Positions 25,952 through 35,122 of a DNA stretch of 64,000 nt are shown here, one piece after another. Source of the DNA: Aliamphritea ceti (GTDB lineage Bacteria > Pseudomonadota > Gammaproteobacteria > Pseudomonadales > Balneatricaceae); contig NZ_AP025282.1 in the NCBI RefSeq assembly GCF_024347215.1, positions 620,001 to 684,000 on the forward strand, written 5' to 3'. A model generated the notes under the pieces. It was not told the DNA's origin. It saw only the letters and a list, made by a program, of their open reading frames with translations, and did no database searches. Numbering within the stretch: position 1 is the first letter of the stretch; each line of letters opens with the position of its first letter. Position numbers and translations under genes: made by a program.

Positions 25952-27742
25952 ATGGGCCTGAGCACAAGGTTAAATATTGATTATGAAGAGCAGTTATTGC
26001 GGAGCTTGATCGCTAAAGATAGTCTTATTCCGCATTTTCAGCCGATAGTAGATTTGCGCACTGGAGAAACTATAGGCCACGAGGCTTTAATTAGGGGGCC
26101 TGAGGGCAGTTCACTGTATTCACCGGACAGTTTGTTTCAGGCAGCAATTCGTTGTGGGTTAATGCATACACTGGAGCTGAGTTGCCGGCGCTTATCTTTG
26201 CAGCGTTTTGCTGAGCTTAAAACTGACGGTAAGTTATTTCTGAATATAAGCGCTTCACTGCTAGGCACGCCAGAACATCAGAAAGGTTTAACTGCTGATA
26301 TGCTGGCCGAGCTGGAAATACCGCAACATTCGATAGTCATTGAATTGTCTGAACAACATCCTTTTGATCAGTATGGCCTGACGCTTGAAGCTGTGCAGCA
26401 TTACAGAGGAATGGGATTCGACATTGCGATTGATGACCTGGGTAGTGGTTATTCTGGCCTGAAACTCTGGTTAGAGTTGCAACCTAACATTGTTAAGATC
26501 GATAAACATTTTGTGCATAACGTTGATCGTGAACCGATTAAGCGCCAGTTTGTAAAATCGATATGCGGTATTGCCAATGGTGTTGGTTGTTCAATTATTG
26601 CTGAAGGCATAGAGACCAAGTCTGAGTTGCTTACTTTAAAGGAGTTGGGGGTCACTATCGGACAAGGGTTTTATCTTGGACGGCCTTCGCCTGATTTGTC
26701 AGATCCGCCGGGAGAATATACCTGGTTACCTAAACCGCTTCGGGAAGGAAATGATTCGGATATGGCTGAGACGGCTTCCGTGCTGGTCCAGCCCGCGCCT
26801 GCTCTGTCACAAAATGATGAGTTAGAGCTGGCGAGTGTATTATTCAAGGATAATCCTGCATACAACGCGCTGGCAGTGCTTGAGGACGGCAGGCCGGTAG
26901 GGACTGTTGGGCGCTCAAAGCTGCTGGAGTTGTTTTCGACACAATATGGTCGTGCTTTATACGAGCATAAGCCTGTTTCGGTGATGCTGGATGACGCTTT
27001 AATTATCGAAAGTGATATGTCACTTGAAAAGGTTTCGCAGATAGTTACTGAGCAGAATGACGTGTATTTGAACCAGGGGTTAGTGATCACCCGGAAGGGG
27101 TTGTATGTAGGCTTGGGTAATGTGCGGGATTTGTTAAAGAAAATTACTGAGTTAAAAATTCGCAATGCACGTTATGCCAATCCACTGACACTGTTACCTG
27201 GAAATGTTCCGATTAGTCGAGAGATTGATGGTCTGTTAAAGCGCACTGAAAATTTCAGAGTTGCGTATTTTGATATTAATTATTTTAAGCCGTTTAACGA
27301 CTCCTATGGCTATGTGAAAGGTGATTATCTGATTCAGCAACTGGGAAGTTTACTAACTCGCTTTGCTAACGGCGATAATTTTACCGGACATGTGGGCGGT
27401 GATGATTTTGTTGTGGTTTTTCGTTGTGAAGATTGGCTTGAGCGCTGTCAGAAGATAGTTGCTGAGTTCGATAATTCTATCCGCGAGTATTACAGCCCTC
27501 AGGATTTGGAGCGGGGCGGCATCTGGTCGCAAAGTCGCAGTGGTGAGTCTACTTTTTTTCCTGTTCTCAGTTTGTCTGTGGGTATCGTTCATCCAGATCC
27601 ATATAAATGTCTCAGTTATCATGAAGTGGCAGAATTAGCTGCAGAGGCAAAGAAACAGGCTAAGCTGGCGGATGGCAGTCATATTTTTATTTCCCGGCGA
27701 CGTAAGCAAGGTAGCAGTGAGAATGAGTCTGAAAGCGAATAA
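25952..27742 (+). CDS. Cyclic-di-GMP protein with EAL, CBS-pair and GGDEF domains
   Basis: A 596-residue cytoplasmic protein. The N-terminal EAL domain (about 25-260) keeps the phosphodiesterase residues: HEALIRG (EAL at 44-46), FLNISAS, IELSE, DDLGSGYSGL, KIDKHF, EGIET and GQGFYLGRP. A CBS pair (about 285-400) follows, then a GGDEF domain (about 415-590) with signature GGDDF (482-486), a conservative Glu-to-Asp change. The EAL-first order is the reverse of the common GGDEF-EAL layout. The frame opens at GTG 25919, but ATG 25952 has an AGGG site eight bases upstream. It probably hydrolyses c-di-GMP; cyclase activity is uncertain. Confidence 0.9.
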   Translation: MGLSTRLNIDYEEQLLRSLIAKDSLIPHFQPIVDLRTGETIGHEALIRGPEGSSLYSPDSLFQAAIRCGLMHTLELSCRRLSLQRFAELKTDGKLFLNISASLLGTPEHQKGLTADMLAELEIPQHSIVIELSEQHPFDQYGLTLEAVQHYRGMGFDIAIDDLGSGYSGLKLWLELQPNIVKIDKHFVHNVDREPIKRQFVKSICGIANGVGCSIIAEGIETKSELLTLKELGVTIGQGFYLGRPSPDLSDPPGEYTWLPKPLREGNDSDMAETASVLVQPAPALSQNDELELASVLFKDNPAYNALAVLEDGRPVGTVGRSKLLELFSTQYGRALYEHKPVSVMLDDALIIESDMSLEKVSQIVTEQNDVYLNQGLVITRKGLYVGLGNVRDLLKKITELKIRNARYANPLTLLPGNVPISREIDGLLKRTENFRVAYFDINYFKPFNDSYGYVKGDYLIQQLGSLLTRFANGDNFTGHVGGDDFVVVFRCEDWLERCQKIVAEFDNSIREYYSPQDLERGGIWSQSRSGESTFFPVLSLSVGIVHPDPYKCLSYHEVAELAAEAKKQAKLADGSHIFISRRRKQGSSENESESE

Positions 27743-27813
27743 CGAAGATGGTTTTATATTGGCAATCCTACCTGTGATAGAGTAACCGCCTGATATTTAT
27801 CGAGGCCTAATCT

Positions 27814-28428
27814 ATGTCCTGGCACCCAGGGTTTTCCCGTGATGATGTTGAGATTGTTACGAATAAAACGGTTTATAGTGGTTTTTTTAAAGTATCCGAA
27901 TTAGAGATCCGGCATGCGCGATTTGCTGGCGGTTCGATAGATATTCGTCGGGAGTTATTACACCGGGGAGATGCTGTCTGTGTCTTACTGTTTGATCCTG
28001 CTATGAATGCTGTCGTATTAATTGAGCAGTTTCGGATTGGTGCTGTTGATAAATCTCCCAGTCCCTGGTTGCTGGAGTTGATCGCAGGTATGGTTGAGCC
28101 TGGTGAGACCGCTCAGGATGTTGCCCGTCGAGAGGCGGTTGAAGAGGCGGGGGCTATTATCCATGATCTGATGCCTATAACGCGTTATTCACCCAGTGTT
28201 GGTGGTTGTGATGAATATGTTGACCTGTTTTGTGCGCGTGTAGACGCTAGTAATCTGGGTGGATTACATGGTCTGGAAGCAGAGGGCGAGGATATTAAAG
28301 TACATGTGTTACCCTTGTGTGAGGCATTCGAGCTTGTTGTAAATGGCCAAATTGATAATGCAGGCACTATTATCGCTTTGCAGTGGCTGCAACTGAACAA
28401 GGAAACTGTTCTTCAGCGCTGGAGCTGA
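27814..28428 (+). CDS. nudF: ADP-ribose pyrophosphatase NudF
   Basis: Nudix enzyme that splits ADP-ribose into AMP and ribose 5-phosphate. The 204-residue protein has the box GMVEPGETAQDVARREAVEEAGA and, after it, YSPSVGGCDEYVDLF, typical of the ADP-ribose subgroup. It is first in nudF-yqiB-cpdA, the same order as in E. coli. Confidence 0.93.
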   Translation: MSWHPGFSRDDVEIVTNKTVYSGFFKVSELEIRHARFAGGSIDIRRELLHRGDAVCVLLFDPAMNAVVLIEQFRIGAVDKSPSPWLLELIAGMVEPGETAQDVARREAVEEAGAIIHDLMPITRYSPSVGGCDEYVDLFCARVDASNLGGLHGLEAEGEDIKVHVLPLCEAFELVVNGQIDNAGTIIALQWLQLNKETVLQRWS

Positions 28429-28518
28429 AGTTCTGAAATATACAGACCGTGCTATATGCTTCAATTAATAGGTGGTAGTTTTTGACTGAAGTGTTTTATA
28501 AAGTTGGTAATCAAATTT

Positions 28519-28959
28519 ATGCGTAGACGTTATATTCCGGATATTGTTAAGCAGATGGCTGATTGTGAGGCGAACTATGTACGCCTTATGCGTCTGTTGC
28601 CGGATATTGATAACTGTGATGAACGTGAATTTGAGATTCACTGGCAAGGTCAGAATAGTTCGGTTCGCTTGCAGGTAGAGGAGCGTTTTACCTATACAAC
28701 GACAGTGCGTGTGAGCCATTTGTTTGAGCATGACTGGCTTAAAGCGCCATGTCTGTTGGTCAGGATGTATCATGATGCGCGAGCCGCTGAGGTTATTTGC
28801 ATTATGCGCGGTAAGCAGTTGCGTGGTGTTTATAAGTATCCGAATATGGATATGCGTCAGCCGGATGAAAAGGCGCAAGTGAATCAATATCTGGGCGAGT
28901 GGCTGAGTCATTGCCTTACCCATGGACATGTAACCGAAGCAGTATTTTCCGTTGGCTAA
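28519..28959 (+). CDS. yqiB: DUF1249 family protein YqiB
   Basis: A 146-residue conserved protein of unknown function, starting MRRRYIPDIVKQMADCEANY. It matches E. coli YqiB in the motifs LVRMYHDARAAEV, YPNMDMRQPDEKAQVNQYLGEWLSHCL. A TTG at 28504 could add five residues, but ATG 28519 matches the family start. Its end overlaps the cpdA start by eight bases, showing translational coupling. Confidence 0.88.
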   Translation: MRRRYIPDIVKQMADCEANYVRLMRLLPDIDNCDEREFEIHWQGQNSSVRLQVEERFTYTTTVRVSHLFEHDWLKAPCLLVRMYHDARAAEVICIMRGKQLRGVYKYPNMDMRQPDEKAQVNQYLGEWLSHCLTHGHVTEAVFSVG

Positions 28960-29731
28960 TCAAACTATCCGTCTTGTGCAGGTGACTGATTGTCACTTAC
29001 AGAATGATCCTACCCAGTTATATCGACACCATGATGTTGAGTCTCAGCTCGATCAGATGCTTGCGCATCTTTCTACTGAGCTGCCCGCAGAAACCCTGTT
29101 GTTGCTAACCGGAGATAATGTTCATCATGGTGGTGTTGACGCATATAAACGGCTGGTGGAAAAAATAGATGTTGTGCCATTCGATGCTGTATGGATTCCC
29201 GGTAATCATGATGATTTGGCGATAATGAGAGCGTGCGGTGGCGCGCTAAATCGGAAGGTTATTCTGTTAAAGGGATGGTGTTTGATTTTATTGGACAGTA
29301 CGTCTGAGCCAGATGGAAAAGGCAGTGGGTCGCTTGGCAGTAAAGAGTTGGAGTTTCTTCAGCAAGCCCTTCAGCAGAATGTTGATAAGCATTGTCTGAT
29401 AGTGCTGCACCATAATCCGTTATCTGTAGAAAGTGGTTGGCAGGATTCCATTATGCTGGCTGATGCGGAACAGTTTTGGCAAACATTAGCGCCGTTTGAT
29501 CATATTCGCGGCCTTATCTGTGGCCATGTTCATCAGGAATGGCACTGGCAGTGGAATGGCGTGGACGTGATGAGCTGTCCTTCATCCTCTGTTCAATTCA
29601 AAAAACGTTGTGATGATATGACGCTCGAAGATGATCCTGAGCTGCAAGCGCCAGCATACAGGTTATTAGAGTTGTTGGAATATGGTGATATTAGTAGCCA
29701 GGTTAAGCGGGTTAACCTGGTTGATAATTAG
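28952..29731 (+). CDS. cpdA: 3',5'-cyclic AMP phosphodiesterase CpdA
   Basis: Calcineurin-like metallophosphoesterase that degrades cAMP. The 259-residue protein has the metal-binding motifs in order: VTDCHL, LTGDNVHHGG, PGNHDD, LHHNPL and CGHVHQ. The start is TTG at 28952 inside the last codons of yqiB (8-bp overlap). Its stop codon overlaps the stop of the convergent mrcA by 4 bp. The CpdA assignment is by motif and by the nudF-yqiB context. Confidence 0.92.
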   Translation: MANQTIRLVQVTDCHLQNDPTQLYRHHDVESQLDQMLAHLSTELPAETLLLLTGDNVHHGGVDAYKRLVEKIDVVPFDAVWIPGNHDDLAIMRACGGALNRKVILLKGWCLILLDSTSEPDGKGSGSLGSKELEFLQQALQQNVDKHCLIVLHHNPLSVESGWQDSIMLADAEQFWQTLAPFDHIRGLICGHVHQEWHWQWNGVDVMSCPSSSVQFKKRCDDMTLEDDPELQAPAYRLLELLEYGDISSQVKRVNLVDN

Positions 29732-32202
29732 AATATATCGTCAGTCTGGCTTTCTCCGCCAGAAGCCTGGCCCGGACCAGTTGCTACTTCTGTAGGTACT
29801 TTATTTGCCGGGAATATTTCAAAGACAGCATTTTCTTGCCCCGGATAAGCCAATAAGCCTGTTTCAGGATCAATACGACGTGAAATGATGCCGTCAGGTT
29901 TTGCGATAGGTTCATCAGTACTGTCAGCCAGTGCTATGCTCATGAAGTCTATCCAGATTGGCAATGCAGCACTCCCCCCGAATTCTCTTCGTCCCAAGGT
30001 GGACGGTTGGTCGAATCCTACCCAGGCAGTTGCAACAACATCTTTATTGAAGCCGGAGAACCATGCGTCTTTCTGATCATTCGTGGTACCTGTCTTTCCC
30101 GCAATGTCAGTTCGTTTCAAACTGAGGGCCCGACGCCCTGTGCCGTGAGTGATTACGTCTTGCATGATATCGTAAATCATATAAGCCGCTTGTGGTTGCA
30201 TGATTTGTTCGGCAATCGGCAGTTGAGAGATTTTACTGCCCGAAAGTTCGAGTTTATCAGTGTTACTGTTAGTTTCCTGCGCTGCCTGCTGAATAGTTGT
30301 GAGCTCGATATCTTTTATATTACTTGGGGTCTCGGTTACCGGTGCCGAATATTCACAGCCAGAACATACCGTAACCGGCTGAGCCTGAAATAAGGTTTTG
30401 CCGGCAGCGTTTTCCATACGTTCAATGAAATAAGGACTAACTTTATAACCCTGGTTAGCGAGTCCTGCATAACCAGTTACTAGTTCTAATGGTGTCACAT
30501 CTGCACTGCCTAACGATAACGACAGGTTTTGTGGAATTCGTGTTTTATCAAAGCCAAAGCTGGTTAGATAATTAGTAGCTGTGTCGATGCCAATAGAACG
30601 AAGGATTCTGATGGAGACCAGGTTGCGTGAGCGATACAACGCTTCGCGTAAGCGAGTAGGGCCATAGAACTTTTTACTGTAGTTTTCAGGACGCCAGCTG
30701 GCTTCAAGATCATTGTCATTAAGTACAACAGGCGCGTCATTAATAGTGGTTGCAGGTGTAAAGCCTTGCTCTAATGCCGATGCATAAATAAACGGTTTAA
30801 AGTTTGAGCCTGGTTGGCGAAGAGCCTGGGTGGCGCGGTTAAATTTGTTATGCACAAAGTTAAAGCCACCGACTAAGGCATTTAAGGCTCCGTCTTTTGG
30901 TGACAGGGCGACAAATGCGCCCTGCACATGAGGAATTTGTGTCAGGCGCCACTGGTTTTCTTCGTCGCCGGGTACGACACGCACCATGTCGCCAATTGTA
31001 AGGATATCACTGGCGTTTTTGGGGGCGGCCCCCATCCTGTTAGGGCCTTTGTAGGCTTTAGCCCAATTGATATTGTCCCAATCAAGAGTGATTTCTTCTC
31101 CAGATTTTAAACGAGCGCTTGCTGACTGTTCATCTACTGTAGTTATTACTGCAGGAAGCAGACTGCCATAGACCGTTTGTTTTTTAAAGAATGCTTTTAG
31201 GCCTTCATCAGTAAGGTCTTCAGTAGTCGCTTCAGGGCCAAAGTAACCATGGCGCTCAGTGTATGCTAATAAGCCTTTCTCAAGAGCTGCGTTTGCAGCT
31301 GTTTGCATCGCACTGTCTAAAGTTGTGTAGACCTTTAAACCATCGGTATAGAGAGCATCCTGAAAGTGCTCATAAAGGCGGTTACGTACCATTTCTGCAA
31401 CATATGGGGCATATAGCTCAATCTGTGTACCGTGGTATTCGGCGGTAACCGGAGCTTCAACTGCTTCTTCGTAAGCCTGATCATCAATAAAGCTCAGAGT
31501 GTGCATCCGCTTCAGGATCCAGTTACGGCGTTCTAAAGCCCGGCTGGGGTTTGTTATGGGGTTATATGCGGAAGGGGCTTTCGGTAAGCCTGCGATCATT
31601 GCGTACTGAGCGACGCTGAGTTCATCAATGTTTTTTCCATAGTAAATTCTTGCAGCTGCCTGGATGCCATATGAACGATGGCCAAGATAAATTTTATTGA
31701 TGTACAACTCAAAAATCTGTTCTTTACTGAGCTCTTGCTCAATGCGAAGAGAGAGTAAGATTTCATTAAATTTACGTACAAAAGATCGTTCACGGGTCAG
31801 GAAGTAGTTTTTTGCTACCTGCATAGTGATGGTACTGCCACCACTTTTGATTTTACCGCTACTGGCTAACTGGTATGCCGCCCGGGCAAGACCTTTGATG
31901 TCTATACCAAAGTGATTGAAAAAATTACGGTCTTCAGCAGCAAGTAGGGCATTTATAAAGGTTTGCGGAACTTGTTCGAAACTGATGGGAGTGCGGCGTT
32001 TTTCACCAAATTCAGCAATCAGCTTTTTATCTGCTGAGTAAATGCGTAATGGTGTCTGCAGTTTAACGTCTTTTAGTGTTTGGACATCAGGCAGCTTTGG
32101 TGCGTAGTGATAATACGCGCCACCAAGTGCTGCGAAACCGAGGATTATTCCCACAAGAGACAATGTCAGGCCGATTTTTAATAAAGTTTTCATTAAAGTC
32201 AT
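29728..32202 (-). CDS. mrcA: Penicillin-binding protein 1A
   Basis: Bifunctional class A PBP that polymerises and cross-links peptidoglycan. The 824-residue protein has one N-terminal membrane anchor (about 7-30), a glycosyltransferase domain with catalytic Glu90 in LLAAEDRNFF and GGSTITMQVAKN, an OB-like insert, and a transpeptidase domain with SNFK (near 465), SRN and KTGTTND (near 700). ATG 32193 is an equally possible start, three codons later. It is divergent from pilM, as in Pseudomonas and E. coli, and converges on cpdA with overlapping stop codons and no visible terminator between them. Confidence 0.97.
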   Translation of the reverse strand: MTLMKTLLKIGLTLSLVGIILGFAALGGAYYHYAPKLPDVQTLKDVKLQTPLRIYSADKKLIAEFGEKRRTPISFEQVPQTFINALLAAEDRNFFNHFGIDIKGLARAAYQLASSGKIKSGGSTITMQVAKNYFLTRERSFVRKFNEILLSLRIEQELSKEQIFELYINKIYLGHRSYGIQAAARIYYGKNIDELSVAQYAMIAGLPKAPSAYNPITNPSRALERRNWILKRMHTLSFIDDQAYEEAVEAPVTAEYHGTQIELYAPYVAEMVRNRLYEHFQDALYTDGLKVYTTLDSAMQTAANAALEKGLLAYTERHGYFGPEATTEDLTDEGLKAFFKKQTVYGSLLPAVITTVDEQSASARLKSGEEITLDWDNINWAKAYKGPNRMGAAPKNASDILTIGDMVRVVPGDEENQWRLTQIPHVQGAFVALSPKDGALNALVGGFNFVHNKFNRATQALRQPGSNFKPFIYASALEQGFTPATTINDAPVVLNDNDLEASWRPENYSKKFYGPTRLREALYRSRNLVSIRILRSIGIDTATNYLTSFGFDKTRIPQNLSLSLGSADVTPLELVTGYAGLANQGYKVSPYFIERMENAAGKTLFQAQPVTVCSGCEYSAPVTETPSNIKDIELTTIQQAAQETNSNTDKLELSGSKISQLPIAEQIMQPQAAYMIYDIMQDVITHGTGRRALSLKRTDIAGKTGTTNDQKDAWFSGFNKDVVATAWVGFDQPSTLGRREFGGSAALPIWIDFMSIALADSTDEPIAKPDGIISRRIDPETGLLAYPGQENAVFEIFPANKVPTEVATGPGQASGGESQTDDIF

Positions 32203-32356
32203 TCTATTGTGGGTTTTAAAGTAAGTTTACTTGCTGCCGAGACATTATATCTGTATCTAAGTAATGGTCACTAGTGAAACAGCGTTGAAATTTATATATA
32301 TTTAGGGTTAGAACTATATTTAATCGCATGCTTGCTATTTTTAAGGACTACTTATC

Positions 32357-33418
32357 GTGTTGAGCTTTCTGAAAAAGCAAGAAAAAGGCTGGGTCGGTGT
32401 AGATATAGGTACATCATCAGTGAAAATGGTTGCTTTGTCTAAACGCGGTGCTGACCTTAGGGTTGATGCATATGCAATCGTCCCTTTGCCACCAACGGCG
32501 GTAATCGATAATAGTATTCAGGATGTAGGCCAGGTATCTGAAATGATAGAGCGTGGCCTTAAAATTTGTAATAAGCCTCTTAATCAAGCTGTGACAGCAG
32601 TACCTTCATCTGCAGTGATTTCCAAAACAATTGAGCTGAGTGATTCTTTTACCGAGTTTGATCTTGAAGAACAGATTAAAATAGAAGCAGATCGCTTTAT
32701 TCCTTATCCTCTTGATGAAGTGGCGCTTGATTTTGAAATTATTCGGCCTTCTCCTTCAACTCCTGGCCTAAATGAAATTTTGTTAGTTGCCTGCAGAAAC
32801 AACGATGTTGAAAAAAGAGAAGATGCTATAAATAGTGCTGATCTGAACTGTCAGGTGGTTGATGTTGATAGTTTTTGTATCGAGCGGGTATATCCTCTTC
32901 TTGCACTGGATGATGCCGATAATCAGGCCTTGATTGGTTTGGTTGATATCGGTGCTGCTACTCTGACGTTAAATGTCTTCAAAAACAATCAGATAGTTTA
33001 TAGCCGTGAGCAGGCATTTGGTGGTAATGACTTATCTCATCTACTGCAGCAGCACGCGGGAGTTAATCCTGCTGATATTGATCACCAGTTGCGCAGTGGT
33101 GAGCTAGGTCTAGAGCTAATGGAAACTGTGGTATTACCGTTTCGAAGCACTATTAGCCAACAAATATCCAGAGCTCTGCAATTCTTTTATTCATCAGGTG
33201 CTCATAACCAATTGACTAAGCTATGTTTACAGGGCGGTGGAGTGACAATTGAAGGGTTAGCCGATATTGTTGCTGAAGAGGTTGGTGTAGCAACTGAGTT
33301 AGCTAATCCGTTTGCTGGTATGGATATAGACTCTAAAATCAATCCTGCCAGGTTGGCGCATGACGCCCCTTCGTTGGTAAAAGCCTGTGGCATGTCGCTG
33401 CGTAGCTTCGAGCATTGA
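32357..33418 (+). CDS. pilM: Type IV pilus assembly protein PilM
   Basis: Actin-like cytoplasmic protein that binds the PilN N-terminus and links the alignment complex to the motor. The 353-residue protein has the SHS2/FtsA-like fold with nucleotide-site motifs GVDIGTSSVKMV and IGLVDIGAATLTLNV. The start is GTG at 32357 with AAGGA nine bases before it. It is first in the pilMNOPQ operon. Confidence 0.97.
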   Translation: MLSFLKKQEKGWVGVDIGTSSVKMVALSKRGADLRVDAYAIVPLPPTAVIDNSIQDVGQVSEMIERGLKICNKPLNQAVTAVPSSAVISKTIELSDSFTEFDLEEQIKIEADRFIPYPLDEVALDFEIIRPSPSTPGLNEILLVACRNNDVEKREDAINSADLNCQVVDVDSFCIERVYPLLALDDADNQALIGLVDIGAATLTLNVFKNNQIVYSREQAFGGNDLSHLLQQHAGVNPADIDHQLRSGELGLELMETVVLPFRSTISQQISRALQFFYSSGAHNQLTKLCLQGGGVTIEGLADIVAEEVGVATELANPFAGMDIDSKINPARLAHDAPSLVKACGMSLRSFEH

Positions 33419-33433
33419 TCAATAGGATTACGA

Positions 33434-33982
33434 ATGGCACGAATAAATCTCAGGGCCTGGCGGGAAGAGAAGGCAGCTCAGCGACAGAAGCAGTTCATGG
33501 TCAATATCTTGTCGTGTGCATTTTTGGCAGTAGCTGTTGTTTTGTTGGTGGGTTTTTATTTTGATTTTCAAACTGACCGACAGCGAGTGAGAAATAATTA
33601 CCTGAATAGCGAAATTGCCCAGTTAGATGTCCAGCTTGCGGAAATAAAAGAGCTGAATGTTGAGCGAACTCGATTAACCGACCGGTTAAAGGCAATTCAG
33701 GATTTACAATCGAGCAGACCGTTAATTGTCAGAAACTTTGATGAATTGGTTCGGGTTCAGCCTGATGGCGTATTGTATTCTTCGCTGTCACGTACAGGTG
33801 ATGTTATTACACTGAATGGTCTGGCACAGAAAAGCGCAGACGTGTCTGCTTTGATGCGACAGATATATTCAAGTGTATGGTTTGGCGAACCGAACCTGAC
33901 AAAAGTTGCGAATGCAGACAGCATGAAGAATTTCGATCTGACCGTACCTGTATTAAAGCCTTCTCTGGATGAGGTGAAATAA
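33434..33982 (+). CDS. pilN: Type IV pilus inner-membrane protein PilN
   Basis: A 182-residue bitopic membrane protein. The short cytoplasmic N-terminus INLRAWREEKAAQRQKQF contains the conserved INLLPWR-like PilM-binding motif (here INLRAWRE). A single membrane helix (about 25-43), a coiled coil (about 50-85) and a periplasmic ferredoxin-like domain follow. It forms a heterodimer with PilO. It is 15 bp after pilM. Confidence 0.95.
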   Translation: MARINLRAWREEKAAQRQKQFMVNILSCAFLAVAVVLLVGFYFDFQTDRQRVRNNYLNSEIAQLDVQLAEIKELNVERTRLTDRLKAIQDLQSSRPLIVRNFDELVRVQPDGVLYSSLSRTGDVITLNGLAQKSADVSALMRQIYSSVWFGEPNLTKVANADSMKNFDLTVPVLKPSLDEVK

Positions 33983-33984
33983 GT

Positions 33985-34581
33985 ATGGATAGGCTGGCGA
34001 ATAGTTTTAAGGGCTTTGATCCGGATAACCTTGACTTTAGTATGGCTGGAAACTGGCCAATAGGTGTGAAGATTGTCTGTTACCTGCTTGTATTTGGTGT
34101 GGTGATTGCGGGAGGTGTTTACTTCCACATATCTGATGCCGAAAAACGTCTTAATAATGAGGTATCAGCAGAGTCAGGATTGAAGCTTCAGGTGCAGGCT
34201 AAGGCTGGCCAGATAGCAAACTTGGATGCTTTGCGAAAGCAGATGGCAGATGTTCAGGGGAGATTTTCGGAGCTTCTTAAACAGCTGCCGACGGAAAAAG
34301 AAGTGCCGGGCTTGTTAGAAGATATATCTGATATTGGTCGTTCCAGTGGGTTGGATATTCAGGTAATTCAATTGGCGGCAGAGCAAAAGAATAAGTTCTA
34401 TATTGAATTGCCTATCGATATACAGGTGACGGGGACATACCATCAGTTAGGTCAGTTTGTCAGTGGCGTTGCGGCTTTGTCACGTATTGTAACTTTGCAT
34501 GACTATAGAATTACACCGGGCGATAACTTGTTATCGATGAATATAAGCGCAAAGACATATCGTTATGATGACAGTAATTAA
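33985..34581 (+). CDS. pilO: Type IV pilus inner-membrane protein PilO
   Basis: A 198-residue bitopic protein with one membrane helix (about 28-48), a periplasmic coiled coil (about 50-100) and the PilO core (LPTEKEVPGLLEDISDIGRSSGLDIQ). It pairs with PilN and contacts PilP. It begins two bases after the pilN stop, and its end overlaps pilP by 17 bases. Confidence 0.95.
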   Translation: MDRLANSFKGFDPDNLDFSMAGNWPIGVKIVCYLLVFGVVIAGGVYFHISDAEKRLNNEVSAESGLKLQVQAKAGQIANLDALRKQMADVQGRFSELLKQLPTEKEVPGLLEDISDIGRSSGLDIQVIQLAAEQKNKFYIELPIDIQVTGTYHQLGQFVSGVAALSRIVTLHDYRITPGDNLLSMNISAKTYRYDDSN

Positions 34582-35122
34582 TATTGTAAAAAGTGCAGTT
34601 TATATTTTATTGGTTTTTGTTGTTACTGCCTGTGTATGGGTGGAAGATCCTGATGACTTGCGTCATTTTGTACAGCAGCAGCGTCAAGCGGCAGCACCTC
34701 CAATAGAGCCTCTGCCTGAGTTTAAGCCTTATCATAGCTTTGTGTATGAGGGCGCAAGCCTTCGTGATCCGTTTCAGAGCCTTGTTCAACTAAGCGACGG
34801 AAATACTGCCGAAGATCCGATTTTTAATAATGCAGATAACAGTTTGCTGCCAGATTCCGAACGTCCTAAATCTTATCTGGAAGAGTTTTCCTTAGATTTG
34901 TTGAGTATGGTTGGGACTATCGGAATGAGTCAGAGGCGTTGGGCGCTGATTAAAGATAACAAAGGCGAAGTGCACCGTGTGACTGTCGGAGATTACATGG
35001 GACTGGATTTTGGGCAGGTGATGACCGTTAGTAACGGGTTTGTTGAGTTGAAAGAAATTGTGCCGAATGGCCGCGGTGGATGGATGACCCGACAGCGTAG
35101 CATAGTAATGGATGAAGAATGA
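34565..35122 (+). CDS. pilP: Type IV pilus lipoprotein PilP
   Basis: A 185-residue inner-membrane lipoprotein. The signal peptide ends in a lipobox (VVTAC, lipidated Cys near residue 23). The beta domain contains LSMVGTIGMSQRRWALIKD and HRVTVGDYMGLDFGQV. It connects PilNO to the PilQ secretin. The start at 34565 (or the adjacent ATG 34568) lies within pilO, and its stop overlaps pilQ by 4 bp. Confidence 0.95.
   Translation: MMTVINIVKSAVYILLVFVVTACVWVEDPDDLRHFVQQQRQAAAPPIEPLPEFKPYHSFVYEGASLRDPFQSLVQLSDGNTAEDPIFNNADNSLLPDSERPKSYLEEFSLDLLSMVGTIGMSQRRWALIKDNKGEVHRVTVGDYMGLDFGQVMTVSNGFVELKEIVPNGRGGWMTRQRSIVMDEE

Noticed and set aside
28465..28929. 154-residue reverse frame across yqiB
   Set aside because: It is fully antisense to the conserved DUF1249 gene and has biased composition typical of a shadow frame.
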